Assembly: GCA_963556695.1 (NCBI GenBank)
Contig: CAUWAG010000012.1
Coordinates: forward strand, 2,108,001-2,172,000
DNA: 64,000 nt
Direction of reading: 5' to 3'
DNA from: Anthostomella pinea
Lineage: Eukaryota; Ascomycota; Sordariomycetes; Xylariales; Xylariaceae
The notes under the pieces were generated by a model. That model was not told where the DNA came from. It ran no database searches and saw only the letters and a list, made by a program, of their open reading frames with translations. Made by a program: the position numbers and the translations under genes. Below, in pieces: positions 1-10,698 of the stretch; the stretch's first letter is position 1, and every line of letters starts with the position of its first letter.

Positions 1-1275
1 TTATAGGATTTACGAATTACGTTCGACCTCTCATCATAAACTTTGGGAAACACACCGGACCCCTAACGGACCTGACAAAGAACGACCGGAAATTCAAATG
101 GACAGCCAAAGAACAGCAGGCTTTCGACACCATCCGAGAACTCATACTCAGTGACCCAGTCACAAGACTACCAGACCCTGAGAAGGAATTCGAAGTCGAG
201 ACAGACGTATCTGACTACGCACTCGGAGGACAGCTTGGCCAGCGTGACGAGAATGGCAAACTGCACCCTGTAGCGTTCTTTTCCAAAAAGCTATACGGGC
301 CAGAATTGAACTACCAAATCCACGATAAAGAACTGATAGCAGTTATTGAGGCATTCAAAGAATGGAAACCATACCTCAGTGGAACAAAGAAACCAGTCAA
401 GGTCTATTCAGACCACAAGAACCTGACACACTTCATAACGACAAAAGAATTGAATAAACAACAGACACAATGGGCGGAGTTCCTATCGGAATTCAACTTC
501 CAGATCATCTACGTCAAGGGACAGAAAATACAAGGGCAGACGTCCTTAGCAGACGAAGTGACCACGAACAAAAAGTCCCTAAGGAGGTACGAGCATTGTT
601 AAAGACAGACGAACACGGAAATCTCACGATCAATGCAACACAACGAATCGAGACCCAAGACAAGTGGACAATTACACTCAAGAACGCGACAACCACAAAC
701 GGGAAGATAGAGATTCTGGAACAACACAAGAAGGAATTTGTACGACAATTCCATGAACACCTGACTCACGGACACCAAGGCATCTTCAAGACAAAGGAAC
801 GCCTGAAACGACGATATGAATTCCCAGGACTCACCAAGACGGTGAAGGAAGTCATCAAGGAATACAACATCTGCAACAAGGCCAAGGCAGCACGACACAA
901 ACCATACGGATTACTCAAACCCACAGAGATCCCAGATAGAGCATGGAAACGGATTGCTTTCGACTTCATTGTCAAGCTACCGAAGTCCAAGGAACCGATG
1001 ACCAACACAGAGTATGACAGCATATGGGTGATCACCGATAGACTCACAAAGTACGGCTACTTCATTCCATACAAAGAATCAAGCACGGCAGAAGAGCTAG
1101 CCTACACACTCATCCGAGTAGTCATCAGCAAGCATGGACTACCAGACGACTTTGTGTCCGACAGGGACAAATTGTTTATGTCCAAATTCTGGACGTCTCT
1201 CACAAAGCAACTTGGACTCAAGCACAGGCTCTCGACAGCCTATCATCCGCAGACGGACGGACGCGTCCAATCTGA
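1..1275 (+). pseudogene. Ty3/gypsy retrotransposon pol fragment (RT end, RNase H, integrase), broken
   Basis: From base 3 one frame stays open to 602 and encodes the end of a reverse transcriptase, its connection domain and an RNase H with the expected acidic residues (TDVSDYALGG, DKELIAVIEAF, YSDHKNL). At about 520-535 the homology jumps to the frame used by 470-1387 (NTRADVLSRRSDH onward), so there is a frameshift. That frame continues into an integrase: the HH part of the zinc finger is present, but the first Cys of the CxxC pair is Tyr (EYNICNK). The two catalytic Asp are visible (FDFIVKLP, FVSDRDK). After HPQTDGR homology stops at about 1275, before the catalytic Glu. There is no LTR, gag or protease here, and the left part lies outside the window. 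This is a dead remnant of a plant/fungal-type Ty3 element; the exact clade is not determined. Confidence 0.9.
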
Positions 1276-1891
1276 CAAACCCACGCAAGCTTCTTGCGAG
1301 ATGCAAAGCAATAGTTATGGAACAATGCTGCACGCGTCGTCTAGGTCAGCTGCAGGGGCCTTCTATTTTTATCTGCCCGGCAAATGACTGTGGAGACTGT
1401 GGGGTTGTGCCGGTTGTTTGGAAATTGGCAGCAAATGTGGATTCCCTTAGCTTACGGGTACTCTTCGATAGACCACGGAGAGACAGGCAGAACAGGGACA
1501 CTTCCTCGTGCGAGCAAGCCGTCTAAACGTCGCCAAGGGACAAACCGAGCTTTGTCATGTCAAATACATCGCGCATTAAACGCTGACGCTGCACAAGGGA
1601 ACTTGGTCGAAGTTAGGAACTGGGCTAGCGGCGACGCGCGGTACAGGGTCCGCGGGCGCCGCGCGAAGGCTGACAGCCGACAATGGTGACTGGGATCAGA
1701 CGAGCAAACAGGGGGGCCATCATGGTAATTAATACCCATCTCGCAATTATGTCTGCACTTTAAGATATAATTGGGATCAGAAGATCTTTACATACAATGT
1801 TCCACTTCCTCGACTTCGCTTGGTTTCTATGCATCCTTTTTCGATTGACGAACCACACCATATACGCGTCGAGATCGCATCACCTCCAGCC
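1276..1891. other. Intergenic, no gene recognised
   Basis: Junction between the truncated retroelement and the acetyltransferase gene. Open frames such as 1384-1689 have no recognisable family and no start context I trust. The last 150 bases before 1892 are the likely promoter and 5' UTR of the next gene. Confidence 0.5.
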
Positions 1892-3507
1892 ATGACTGAG
1901 CATCAGGACAAGAAGAGCTCACGTAAGAGCGGTGCGAAAGCATCAAAGGCAATCAGGCCACTCGGTGGCAAGTAAGTGTCCGAATGACTCAATCAAAGCT
2001 ATTCTATTGACTGAGAATCCCCCAAAGTGAGACCTACCAACTGGCCATGTACATCCTGGACCTTTACCGCGGTACCTCTGTCATCTGCCGCTATGCCATA
2101 CCCCCAACCATGACCGTCGCGAACGCGCGCTCGGAGCTCATGAGCACCATCAGAGCGGCCATCGCGCGCGTGGTATTGAAGCATCCTCTCCTGCAGGTGG
2201 GCGTCGGAAAGGCCGAGTCGAGAAAACCGTTCTTCGTCCCTCTGGACAGCCTCGACTTGGGTCAGCTCATCACATGGCGATTCATAGAGGGTCCCGTTGA
2301 TGAGGATTCGCTTCGGGAAACGGCCCAGTCCGAGGTCGACAACAAGTTCGACGGGCTCGATAGCCTCCCCTGCTGGCGCGTGCTCATCCTGCATCCACAG
2401 TACACCGATTCGCTTGAGATAGTCTTCACATTCAACCACTCACATGCAGACGGCATGGGCGGGAAGGTATTCCACGAGGACTTACTTCAGACCCTGAATG
2501 CGGGTATCACAGACGAGGAGCGACAGCAATTCGACCAGAATGTGGTGAAGCTTCCGGACTGCACACCCAGGTTCACCCCAACCACGCCACAATTGGCAAA
2601 ACTGCCCGTAACCAACGGCTTCATCGTAAAAACACTTTGGGATGAGATGAAGCCCGGCATGCTTCGAAAGGACGTGACTCTGGCGACCTGGGCACCGATC
2701 CTCACATCCCTCCCGTACAAGACACAGCTGCGCTCGTTCGCGGTCGACGCGGGCACTCTTACCAACATTCTGGCGGCTTGCCGGAAACACAAGACTACGC
2801 TAACAGGCCTGATCCATGGCCTGGCGCTCGTGTCTCTTGCGTCGCGGCTGGATGAACACAAGGCACCCGCGTTCGAGGCTGCCACGGCTCTTGACCAGCG
2901 GAAATTCTTGCCCTCGAGCCACCCGTCGTACCCGGGGCTCGACCCGAAACGGACGGTTGCTAACTACGTGTCACTGATGGGTCATGGGTTCGACACCCAA
3001 GTCGTATCCGAGGTTCGGTCAAAACTCAATTGGAAGAAGACCAGCAACGAATCCCTGTCCGACGAGCTCGCAGGCCTGACGTGGTCGGCTGCTGCCAAGG
3101 TGCGAAGGGAGATACAGGAGCGACTGGATCTCGGCCTCAAGAACGACCTGATTGGCCTTATGAAGTTCATCGGGGACTGGCGGACGCAGATGAAGAAAGA
3201 CGCGCGAAAGCCGCGCCAGTTCTCGTGGTTGGTCACCAATCTCGGTGTGGTGGACGGGCAACCCGGGACGGGAACGACAGCCCTGTCCAGTGCAAAGGAC
3301 GAGAATTGGGCCATTCGGCGAGCGCAGTTCGTTTTGTCCACTGAGGTACCCTCGGGTGTTTGGATGATCGCACCGTTCGCTGTCAAGGACGGCCCGCTGT
3401 GCATGACTTTTAGCTCGCAGGACGGTGTCGTTGATGTCGGTCTGGCGGAGGGCTTCGTGGGGGATATACATCGATGGCTGGTGCAGATAGGTTCAACGCA
3501 GTCATGA
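1892..3507 (+). CDS. Alcohol acetyltransferase-like protein (AATase / condensation-fold superfamily)
   Basis: Two exons, 1892-1971 and 2028-3507, give 519 residues. The 56-nt intron (GTAAGT donor, TTGACTGA branch site, AAAG acceptor) is supported because it joins ..LGGN to ETYQLAMYILDLYRGT, the usual start of this family. The acyltransferase motif HxxxDG is present as NHSHADGMGG (His about 164, Asp about 168). The length fits fungal alcohol O-acetyltransferases (about 450-530 residues). Proteins of this family move an acetyl group from acetyl-CoA to an alcohol, but many fungal members act on unknown acceptors, so the substrate is not assigned. No signal peptide or clear membrane helix is evident. 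It is divergent from nothing nearby and shares no cluster with a biosynthetic core enzyme. Confidence 0.85.
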
Positions 3508-4256
3508 TGGCCTGTATCTTGTATGTAATAATCTGCCTGCCTTTGGGACGCGGCTACGACGCGGCGGTGACTGCGAGGGGACTGGATCGAATTGCTTCCG
3601 TGAGGGGAGATATGAGCGCACGCCCCGGATGATGTTGCTTCGACCAGGACGAATGCTAGTTTCCAGATACATCTTCAATCGAGAACTCCATAATCGAACA
3701 GCCGGTGCCGACGTACGTTTCTGCCAGAATATCGAGTCAACCTACCAAATTACAACCAAATTACCTCACCTACTGTATTGCAGCGCTGGAAGACTGGGGT
3801 CGCGACTACCTGGCGAAGTCCTGTAAGGATCATCACGAACTCACGATCGTATTGACTGTCATCTTGTGATACTCGGTCGTGGGATTTGGACATTGTCATC
3901 AAATGATCAGATTGATCGGATGCGCAGCAGTGATGGTCGATTGGAATGCCACCAGGTAAAGGCAGGATGAGGGGGTGGGATGTGCATCGTGAAACAACCC
4001 CTTCACGACCCCTGATTATACATCCACAATTCGTTTGTGCTTCATTCCCGTTTCATCCTGTTTCGCCGGACCGCGACGACGGCCCAGCAGCAGAGATGGC
4101 GAGGTATGATAAAGAGACAAGTTGTCGAGCTACGTCGGGTGGCAGTGCGGTAAGGCCACCTACTTTATACATTGACTCGTGATATCCTTCGTGTCTTCAG
4201 CTAAGGAGACCTTGATCACGACAGCTCATATAACCGCCATATAACGTCTTCTCACC
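3508..4256. other. Intergenic, likely SDR promoter
   Basis: About 750 bases with only short open frames in several phases (for example 3629-3826) and no recognisable domain. The last 60 bases before 4257 contain ATATAACC stretches that could serve as core promoter of the SDR gene. Confidence 0.4.
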
Positions 4257-5126
4257 ATGCTCTTCTCGAGGGGAAAACTCGACCGCTATCTACACAGCCA
4301 AAATGGCGAACCACCATGGGCTCTCGTAACCGGTGCCAGCGACGGCATCGGCAGGCAATTCGCCGATGTCCTAGCATCCCGCGGCTTCAACGTGATCATC
4401 CACGGGCGCAACGCGCAGAAAGTCCAGCTCGTGATCGACGACCTGAGCCGCGCCCACCCCAACCGCGCATTCCGCGCTCTCATCGCCAACGCAGTCCACT
4501 GCAGCACGGGTGGTCACTCGCCCCTCCTAGAAGCCCTGCTGCGCCCCCTCGACGACCTCAACCTAACCGTCCTAGTCAACAACGCCGGCGGCGCCGACCC
4601 TTCGCTACGGCCCCTCCAGCACATCAGCAGCGCCGAGCTAGCCTCCAACATACTCCTCAACGCGACATTTCCCACACTGCTCACGGCGCGCCTGCTGCCC
4701 TTACTCATGCGCCACGAGCCCAGCCTCGTGCTCAACGTCGGGTCGATGTCGGACGCAGCGCTGCCGCTCACAGCCGCCTACTCGGCCAGCAAGGCGTACC
4801 TAGCATGCCTGTCGGCGCAGCTGCGGCGCGAGATGATGCTCGAGGGTCGTGATGTCGAGGTCTTGTGCGTGCGGCTGGGCACCACGACGGGGACGGCGCT
4901 GAATAAGACCCCGCCGAGCTTCTTCATGCCGGATGCGAAGACTGTGGCGGAGGCGGCGCTGGAGAGCGTGGGGTGTGGGAGGGCGAGTACGTTGCCGTAT
5001 TGGCCGCATGCGCTGCAGCAGTTTGCACTGGGAATGGCGCCGGCGTTTGTTGCGGATCGGGCGCTGGTGTGGGGGGTTGGAAGGGAGAGGGATGGGCAGG
5101 TGAGACGGGGGAAGGATTTTATTTGA
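4257..5126 (+). CDS. Short-chain dehydrogenase/reductase, 3-ketoacyl-CoA/17-beta-HSD-like
   Basis: A single-exon gene of 289 residues. A Rossmann fold is shown by the cofactor motif TGASDGIG at residues 25-32 and NNAGG at 108-112. The catalytic set is visible as Ser163/165 (NVGSMSD), Tyr175 and Lys179 (YSASKAY). The early TGASDGIG context and the overall arrangement resemble the very-long-chain 3-oxoacyl-CoA reductase / 17-beta-hydroxysteroid dehydrogenase branch of the superfamily. The clear N-terminal membrane helix of the ER enzymes is absent, so a soluble NAD(P)H-dependent ketone reductase is the safer call. The substrate is not known. The C-terminus after about 265 is Arg/Gly-rich and weakly conserved. 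The start at 4257 is the first ATG in the frame and lies 15 residues before the fold begins. Confidence 0.9.
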   Translation: MLFSRGKLDRYLHSQNGEPPWALVTGASDGIGRQFADVLASRGFNVIIHGRNAQKVQLVIDDLSRAHPNRAFRALIANAVHCSTGGHSPLLEALLRPLDDLNLTVLVNNAGGADPSLRPLQHISSAELASNILLNATFPTLLTARLLPLLMRHEPSLVLNVGSMSDAALPLTAAYSASKAYLACLSAQLRREMMLEGRDVEVLCVRLGTTTGTALNKTPPSFFMPDAKTVAEAALESVGCGRASTLPYWPHALQQFALGMAPAFVADRALVWGVGRERDGQVRRGKDFI

Positions 5127-5920
5127 TGGTGTTTTGGTTGTGGAGGGCTAGGTGCCGGTTCCCGCGCGGACGACGGCTTCGGTCGCGATGGCGGGTCAAT
5201 CCTCTCTACTGGGCGTGCTTATATCTCGCCAGTCGAGCTTGGCGCAGGCGGCATGATGGCCTGCAGCGCCCTTCTGGCCGCCATCAGATGATTCGAGAAG
5301 GAAAGCTCAAGACCCCTATCGGCCTGCATCGTGTAGTGGCCACCCGCAGGATCAGTATCAGGAACAGCCTCTGAGCTGACCATGAAGAAAGGCTTGCCAT
5401 GATGTCTACCCCGAGTCGAGAGAAATCCAGGATAAGATCCCATCCCCAAAATAGATATGACGCCCATTAAGGGCGATGAGTATGCAATGCGCTGTCTTTT
5501 CCTGTTGGGAGCACCTGGAGGCTTGCTCGCCAACGATGCTTGGTTTGATACTGTTTGCATGGAGGTTTGAGACTCACTGAGTGTCTATTTACTTCTATCT
5601 CTCTGTTGGGTATATCTGCTACAGGCGATTATCCCTGTGCTCTCCCGACGTTGACTGTTGTGGCAGTCCAAATAAACGTTGCGTCGGTACGTCCATGAAT
5701 CAGCCTCATCTGCGCCGAAGCCCTAAGACCAAAGGCACTGCCAGTTTGTTAATTTGATCGCCGTCTTCTTGCCAGTTGCCAGAACAGTAGCCTTCATACC
5801 AATGCCGAAGCTAAGTAGGTTTGAGAGGCAGTGTAGGGTACAAAGATGATGAATCAGCTGGCAATATCATTAGAGACTCCGAGGCAAGAAATGACGAATG
5901 TCTCGCAGGATCCACCGTGG
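5127..5920. other. Intergenic between convergent genes
   Basis: The 3' ends of the SDR (+) and the GNAT gene (-) face each other across about 800 bases. Frames at 5219-5560 (-) and 4973-5374 (+) are overlapping shadows without a recognised family. Confidence 0.4.
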
Positions 5921-6818
5921 CTACTCACTATCTGCCTGTGCACGCTGAAGAGCCCACCACTCACCAGCTAAAATGCCGAATTCGTCTGGTAGCAAATTAG
6001 AGTCAGTAATTACCCCTTTTCGACGAGAAACAAAGAGTCGGAATGCGTGTCCCGGGAGCAAGGGCTCTTGACACAGGCTAGAAGAGAAAATTCGCCCCTG
6101 AGACTTGGCTAGAAGGGGCAATAAGAGACTCGAAATTGTACGTACGTATATTGTGGAACTCCCCATTCATGAACAACGCCTTGCGAATAATCCCTTCCTC
6201 GACGAAACCGATGCTCTGGTAGAGCATCACGGCGCGCTCGTTGTACGACGCAGCGTTAATGTCGACGCGGTTCATCGCGCCCCAACGGAACGCCCACTCC
6301 AGCGCCCAGTTGATAGCTTCGCGGCCATAGCCCTTGTTCTGGTGCTCGCTCGCGATCGAGATGGAGATGCTTACTCGGCTGTATCCCTTGTCGTTCAACA
6401 GTAACTGGCCGATCAACTTTGGCTTTGGGGGGTCATCGCTATAGATCGAGTCTGCGCTTGCTTGGGGATCTTCGCTTTCTTGGCGGCTTTTGAGACAGAT
6501 TATCGTGGCCATGTGGGCGCCGTTGACGTATCCATTGATCATGTCGCGCGCGCGTTCTTGAGGGCAGAGTTGTAGAGTCGCGTGACCTGGCAGGCCTGCT
6601 AGACCTGCGTTCACGGGGTCGAGGAAGAATTCCCTGTAGATGAACGCCTTCACTTGGGCTTCGTCCTCAATTGGCAGGAAGACGAGTCTGTCGGTCTCGA
6701 AAGCCCCTTGTAGATGGGATATCATGTGGTCCATTTTGGAGCTTGGCATCTTGTTATCGTCGTGTTTGGGTATCTTGGTGGTGCTGCAACTTGCGTTTGA
6801 GCTAGGGTGATGGGCCAT
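5921..6818 (-). CDS. GNAT N-acetyltransferase (RimJ/RimL type)
   Basis: Two exons on the minus strand, 6818-6146 and 5985-5921, give 245 residues. The 160-nt intron has a GTACGT donor, a TACTGACTC branch sequence and an ACCAG acceptor. Without splicing, the frame runs into a tail unlike the family, whereas splicing gives the usual ending (NGEFHNI joined to HEFGILAGEWW). The acetyl-CoA binding signature is SISIASEHQNKGYGREAINW (Q/RxxGxG/A loop), followed by the NERAVMLYQSIGF strand-helix typical of RimJ/RimL acetyltransferases. These enzymes acetylate protein N-termini or small amines, and the substrate here is unknown. The start at 6818 is the first ATG, and a later Met at about residue 24 is possible. 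A degenerate GAT-rich minisatellite lies directly upstream. Confidence 0.85.
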
Positions 6819-6820
6819 TG

Positions 6821-6947
6821 GTGATGATGGTTGATGCCTGATGATGGTTGATGGGTGATGATGGTTGTTGGGTGCTGATGGGTGATGATGGTCAACGGGT
6901 GGTGATGGGTGATGATGGGTGATGTGTGATGGGTGCTGGGTGTTGGG
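6821..6947. repeat. Degenerate GGTGATGAT minisatellite upstream of the GNAT gene
   Basis: About 127 bases composed of imperfect copies of a 7-14 base motif related to GATGATGGGTGATG, ending at GGGTGTTGGG. It sits immediately 5' of the GNAT start codon, so it would lie in the 5' UTR or proximal promoter. Confidence 0.8.
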
Positions 6948-7928
6948 TTACTTCCTATCCAGGAATGATGTTTATATTAACATAGAGACCGTGGCCTACT
7001 GACGAAGTCACGGGGCGCAGTTGCGACTCGGGAGTCGTGGGTTCCGCGCGAACTTCAGTTGCCTGACTGCACAGCGAATCGTCGGCTTCAGCATGCGATG
7101 AGCTGTCATACATCTCACGGAGCAAAGGCCTATACCCTTGCCGCCGACGGATGTCAAGGACAATAAATAATAGTCAGTCGAGCCGTTGGGGCGGTCGTGA
7201 CCTCGTCACTGATAGCGAGCATATCTCTCTGAGCCCAGGCCTGGTGGAGGATCTCATTAAGGATAACTTGTATATGAAGTCATCATCTCAGTTGAGTGAG
7301 GTAGGCAGAGTACGAGCACTGGACAGAGAGTATGTAGGTAGGTACTCTCGGTGCTCTGTCCTACTACCCCTGAATGGAGTTGAGGTCTTGAGGGAAGCCA
7401 CATTGAACTAGACTTGGAGTCAGGGATAAAAGACCGACTGTGGCTTGCCTGTCCGCTCGGTATTCGACAGTGTGGCGGTGTGGCACAGTTCTGTTGCAGA
7501 AGTTGAGAAACATGTGAGGGCATTGCCGCTGGCCCGTGCAGTCCGCTAGACTAGCAGGCCAGCTCAGGGGACAACGGTGACAAGGGGCGCTGCCGGGTCG
7601 CCGAGACAACTTGTTGACCCGCTAATCTTTCCCGACAACGTGCCATGCCCATACCTTTATCTCGCGAGCATCTTGCCATTTGCCATTTGCCATTCAGGAG
7701 GCAGAAAGGAATTGAATTTGATGACCCATCCCCTGCCTATCCACGCCATTTCCTCATCCAGCAGCTCTCTCTTCCGCTGCCAATAGCATTACTCCCCAAG
7801 ATCCGACTCCATCACCCGCCGCTCCAAGTTACCTACCTACCTTATTGCCTCTCGTCGCAGCAGCTCCTTCTCCCAGTGGCATTATCAACAAAACCCCCTA
7901 ATCTTTTCCGCTCCGCAGAGTCCATGCA
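6948..7928. other. Intergenic, divergent promoter region
   Basis: Nearly 1 kb separating the GNAT gene (-) from the CBS/PB1 gene (+). The last 250 bases on the plus strand are pyrimidine-rich (CCTCTCG, CTTCTCC stretches), which is common in fungal 5' UTRs. No RNA gene or coding region was recognised. Confidence 0.4.
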
Positions 7929-10197
7929 ATGTCGGGCACCATGAGAGGAACGCCCAACCGGGCTCAGTCCCGTGGAGGAATCCCCTTCGGCAACAACAAC
8001 AGCAACAACAATACCAACAGTCCTGTGAACTCCAATATCCCCCGGCCCGTCCTCGAAGGCCACTCCCACTCGCACACTCAGCCAGCCCAAAGCGAGGTCG
8101 CGTCCGGCGTCAGTGCGAGTAGACAGAAGCAGACCAAGCGGGATGAGGTATGATATCTCTCCTTTACACCCTCCCTATCCTACGTCGCACCTTCACCTAT
8201 CTACCTCCAATCATGAATGCCCAAAACTCCATGTCTATGGACTACGGCAGTCATGTCGCCCAAAGACAAGCTACGGACGCTGACTATTACCGCAAGGCCA
8301 TCCGCCGGAAGCTGGAGAATGACCTCTCCAAGAAGAAGGGCATCACGAGCCGAGCACGACACTCACGTAAAGCCCCTCCGGGTACTGTCCTCGCCCTGAA
8401 GCCGAGTCCCGCCCTGCAAATAAAGCCTGCTACGACGGTGGCCGAGGCTGCTCAGCTTATGGCCGCCAAGAGAGAAGACTGCGTACTGGTTACGGATGAA
8501 GATGACAGGATCGCCGGTATCTTCACCGCCAAAGATCTGGCCTTCCGTGTTGTCGGCGCTGGCCTGAAGTCCAACAATGTCACCATTGCCGAGATCATGA
8601 CCAAGAACCCGCTATGCGCCAGGACCGACACCAGCGCGACTGATGCATTAGATCTCATGGTGCGGAAGGGTTTCCGACATCTACCCGTCATGGACGAGAA
8701 CCAGGATATTTCGGGTATTCTCGATATTACAAAGTGCTTCTACGATGCCATGGAGAAGTTGGAACGCGCGTATGCGTCCTCAACGAAGCTCTACGCTGCT
8801 TTGGAGGGTGTGCAGTCCGAGCTCGGCGCGAGCCAACCTCAACAGATCATCCAGTACGTCGAGGCCCTTCGCTCCAAGATGTCGGGCCCAACTCTGGAAT
8901 CTGTCCTGAACGGCATGCCGCCAACGACCGTCAGCGTCAGAACCTCGGTAAAAGAGGCAGCCATGCTGATGAAGGAGAACCACACCACTGCTGTACTGGT
9001 TCAGGACCAAGGGCAGATTACTGGTATCTTTACGAGCAAGGATGTTGTTCTGCGAGTCATCGCTCCAGGCTTGGATCCCTCAACCTGCAGTGTCGTACGT
9101 GTAATGACACCCCACCCCGACTTTGCGCCGATGGACATGAGCATCCAGGCCGCTCTCCGAAAGATGCATGGTAAGTTTGCAAAAGTTAGATGCGTAGGCG
9201 ATCTAGATGGGCCTGGCTGACTTCTTGTGCAGATGGTCACTACCTCAATCTGCCGGTAATGAACGGCGAGGGTGAAATTGTTGGCATGGTTGACGTTCTC
9301 AAACTCACCTACGCGACCCTGGAGCAAGTCAACACCATGAGCTCGGGCGACAGTGAAGGCCCAGCTTGGAACAAGTTCTGGCTTTCGCTCGACAATGAGA
9401 CCGAATCCATGATGTCCGGTGAAGGTAGCCACCATCACGGCACCATGGCATCCCGCTCGATGATGTCCCCCGATGTCAACAGAGAGCGCATCAATGACTC
9501 GGTTGCCCCAGGCGATAGTGCTTCTCACATGGGTATCGACTCCCCTCCACAGTCGGTCGTGGCTGAGCAACCCCCTGCGGATATACCATTCGCATTCAAG
9601 TTCAAGGCACCCAGTGGCCGAGTGCACCGCCTGCAGGTCGTTGCCAGCCAGGGAATCGCGCAGTTTGTCGCGACTGTAGCATCCAAGCTTGGGAACGAAT
9701 TAGAGGCAGCCGGTGGTGCACCTACTGTAGAAGACGGCAAGCTCAGCTACAGTGGATTCGCCATGAGCTACCTGGACGACGAAGGCGACACCGTCAGTAT
9801 CACCACGGATCAGGATCTGCTGGAGGCCATCCTTCTGGCGCGTCAGAACCACCAAGAGAAGGTTGACCTCTTTGTGCACGACCCGGAGAAGCCCCCCGTG
9901 GCAGTGGCTGCGCCGCAACCTGATCTACCAGTCCACACACACACACCGCCAGCAAGCTCTGCTCCCTCGGATGTTCGCCGAAGACGGGCTGCTGTGGATG
10001 ACGAAGAGGCAGACGAGAGCGAGGAGGAGGACTTCTCGACGGTTAGGCGCCGGAAGAAGAGCAGCGCCTCGAAGACGGAAGCCGAGCAAGTCATTGCGGG
10101 TGTGCCTAACGAGTTGTTGCTTCCCGGTGCCATCTGCGCGTTGGCTGTTGTTATTGTGGGAGTCTTCGCGATCGGTAGGGCGTCATCGAGTCGATGA
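7929..10197 (+). CDS. CBS- and PB1-domain protein with C-terminal membrane anchor (Mug70-like)
   Basis: Three exons (7929-8147, 8297-9170, 9233-10197) give 685 residues. Introns are 149 and 62 nt with GTATGA and GTAAGT donors and CAAG and GCAG acceptors. They join DE to AIRRKLENDLSKKK and MH to DGHYLNLP. After a disordered Asn/Ser-rich N-terminus come four CBS repeats in two pairs: TVAEAAQLMAAKREDCVLV and TDALDLMVRKGFRHLPVMDE in the first, VKEAAMLMKENHTTAVLVQ and the DGHYLNLPVMNGEGEIVGMV region in the second. A PB1 domain follows (FKFKAPSGRVHRL to VDLFVHD), then an acidic/basic linker and one hydrophobic segment near the end (LLPGAICALAVVIVGVFAIG). CBS pairs bind adenine nucleotides and PB1 mediates protein pairing. 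The family is known from fission yeast as a meiotically up-regulated gene, and its biochemical role is unknown. The tail suggests anchoring in an internal membrane. Confidence 0.92.
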
Positions 10198-10698
10198 ACT
10201 TCTTGAATCCAGCTTGAAGTGAGGATGCTTGTAGGAACTTGGGAGTTTCTTGTCCGCGCCAGTAATATGGAGGATGGCACAAGAGGTGTAACAAGAAGAA
10301 CGTGCGATGAACATAGAATAATAATCACCTTTCTTGATCACGCATCTTGACTTGCATAGTACCAACGGAGTGTTCTATGCGCTTAGCCGAAACCACGGTG
10401 CAATGCCCTGGACATATTACATCGATGCATTACCTCTCATTAGCATAATCAACCCAGAAGACCGTTTGTACCGGCAGTCTAGGTACGACGAGATCGAAAA
10501 GGGGGATGGGCTGCCCCCTGAGCGCTAGCTTGGTGCTATGTGGCCCAAGCTTCCATCACCCATCGGCGGACCGGGCGTGGATTATGCCGTTGTGCCCCTG
10601 CGCCGAGTTCCAAGGAGCTACAACCAGCGAAAAAGTCGCGAGACACCATCGACGGCTTCTTGAAGCTGCAGAATCAACAAGTCACAGCAGCGACCGCC
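10198..10698. other. Intergenic
   Basis: Short spacer holding the 3' UTR of the CBS/PB1 gene and the promoter of the uS2m gene. Frames reaching back to 10506-10540 lack an ATG start and look like read-through of the uS2m frame. Confidence 0.4.

Noticed and set aside
1892..6818. A secondary-metabolite cluster from the acetyltransferase, SDR and GNAT genes
   Set aside because: No polyketide synthase, peptide synthetase, terpene synthase, P450 or cluster regulator lies with them, and the next genes are housekeeping.
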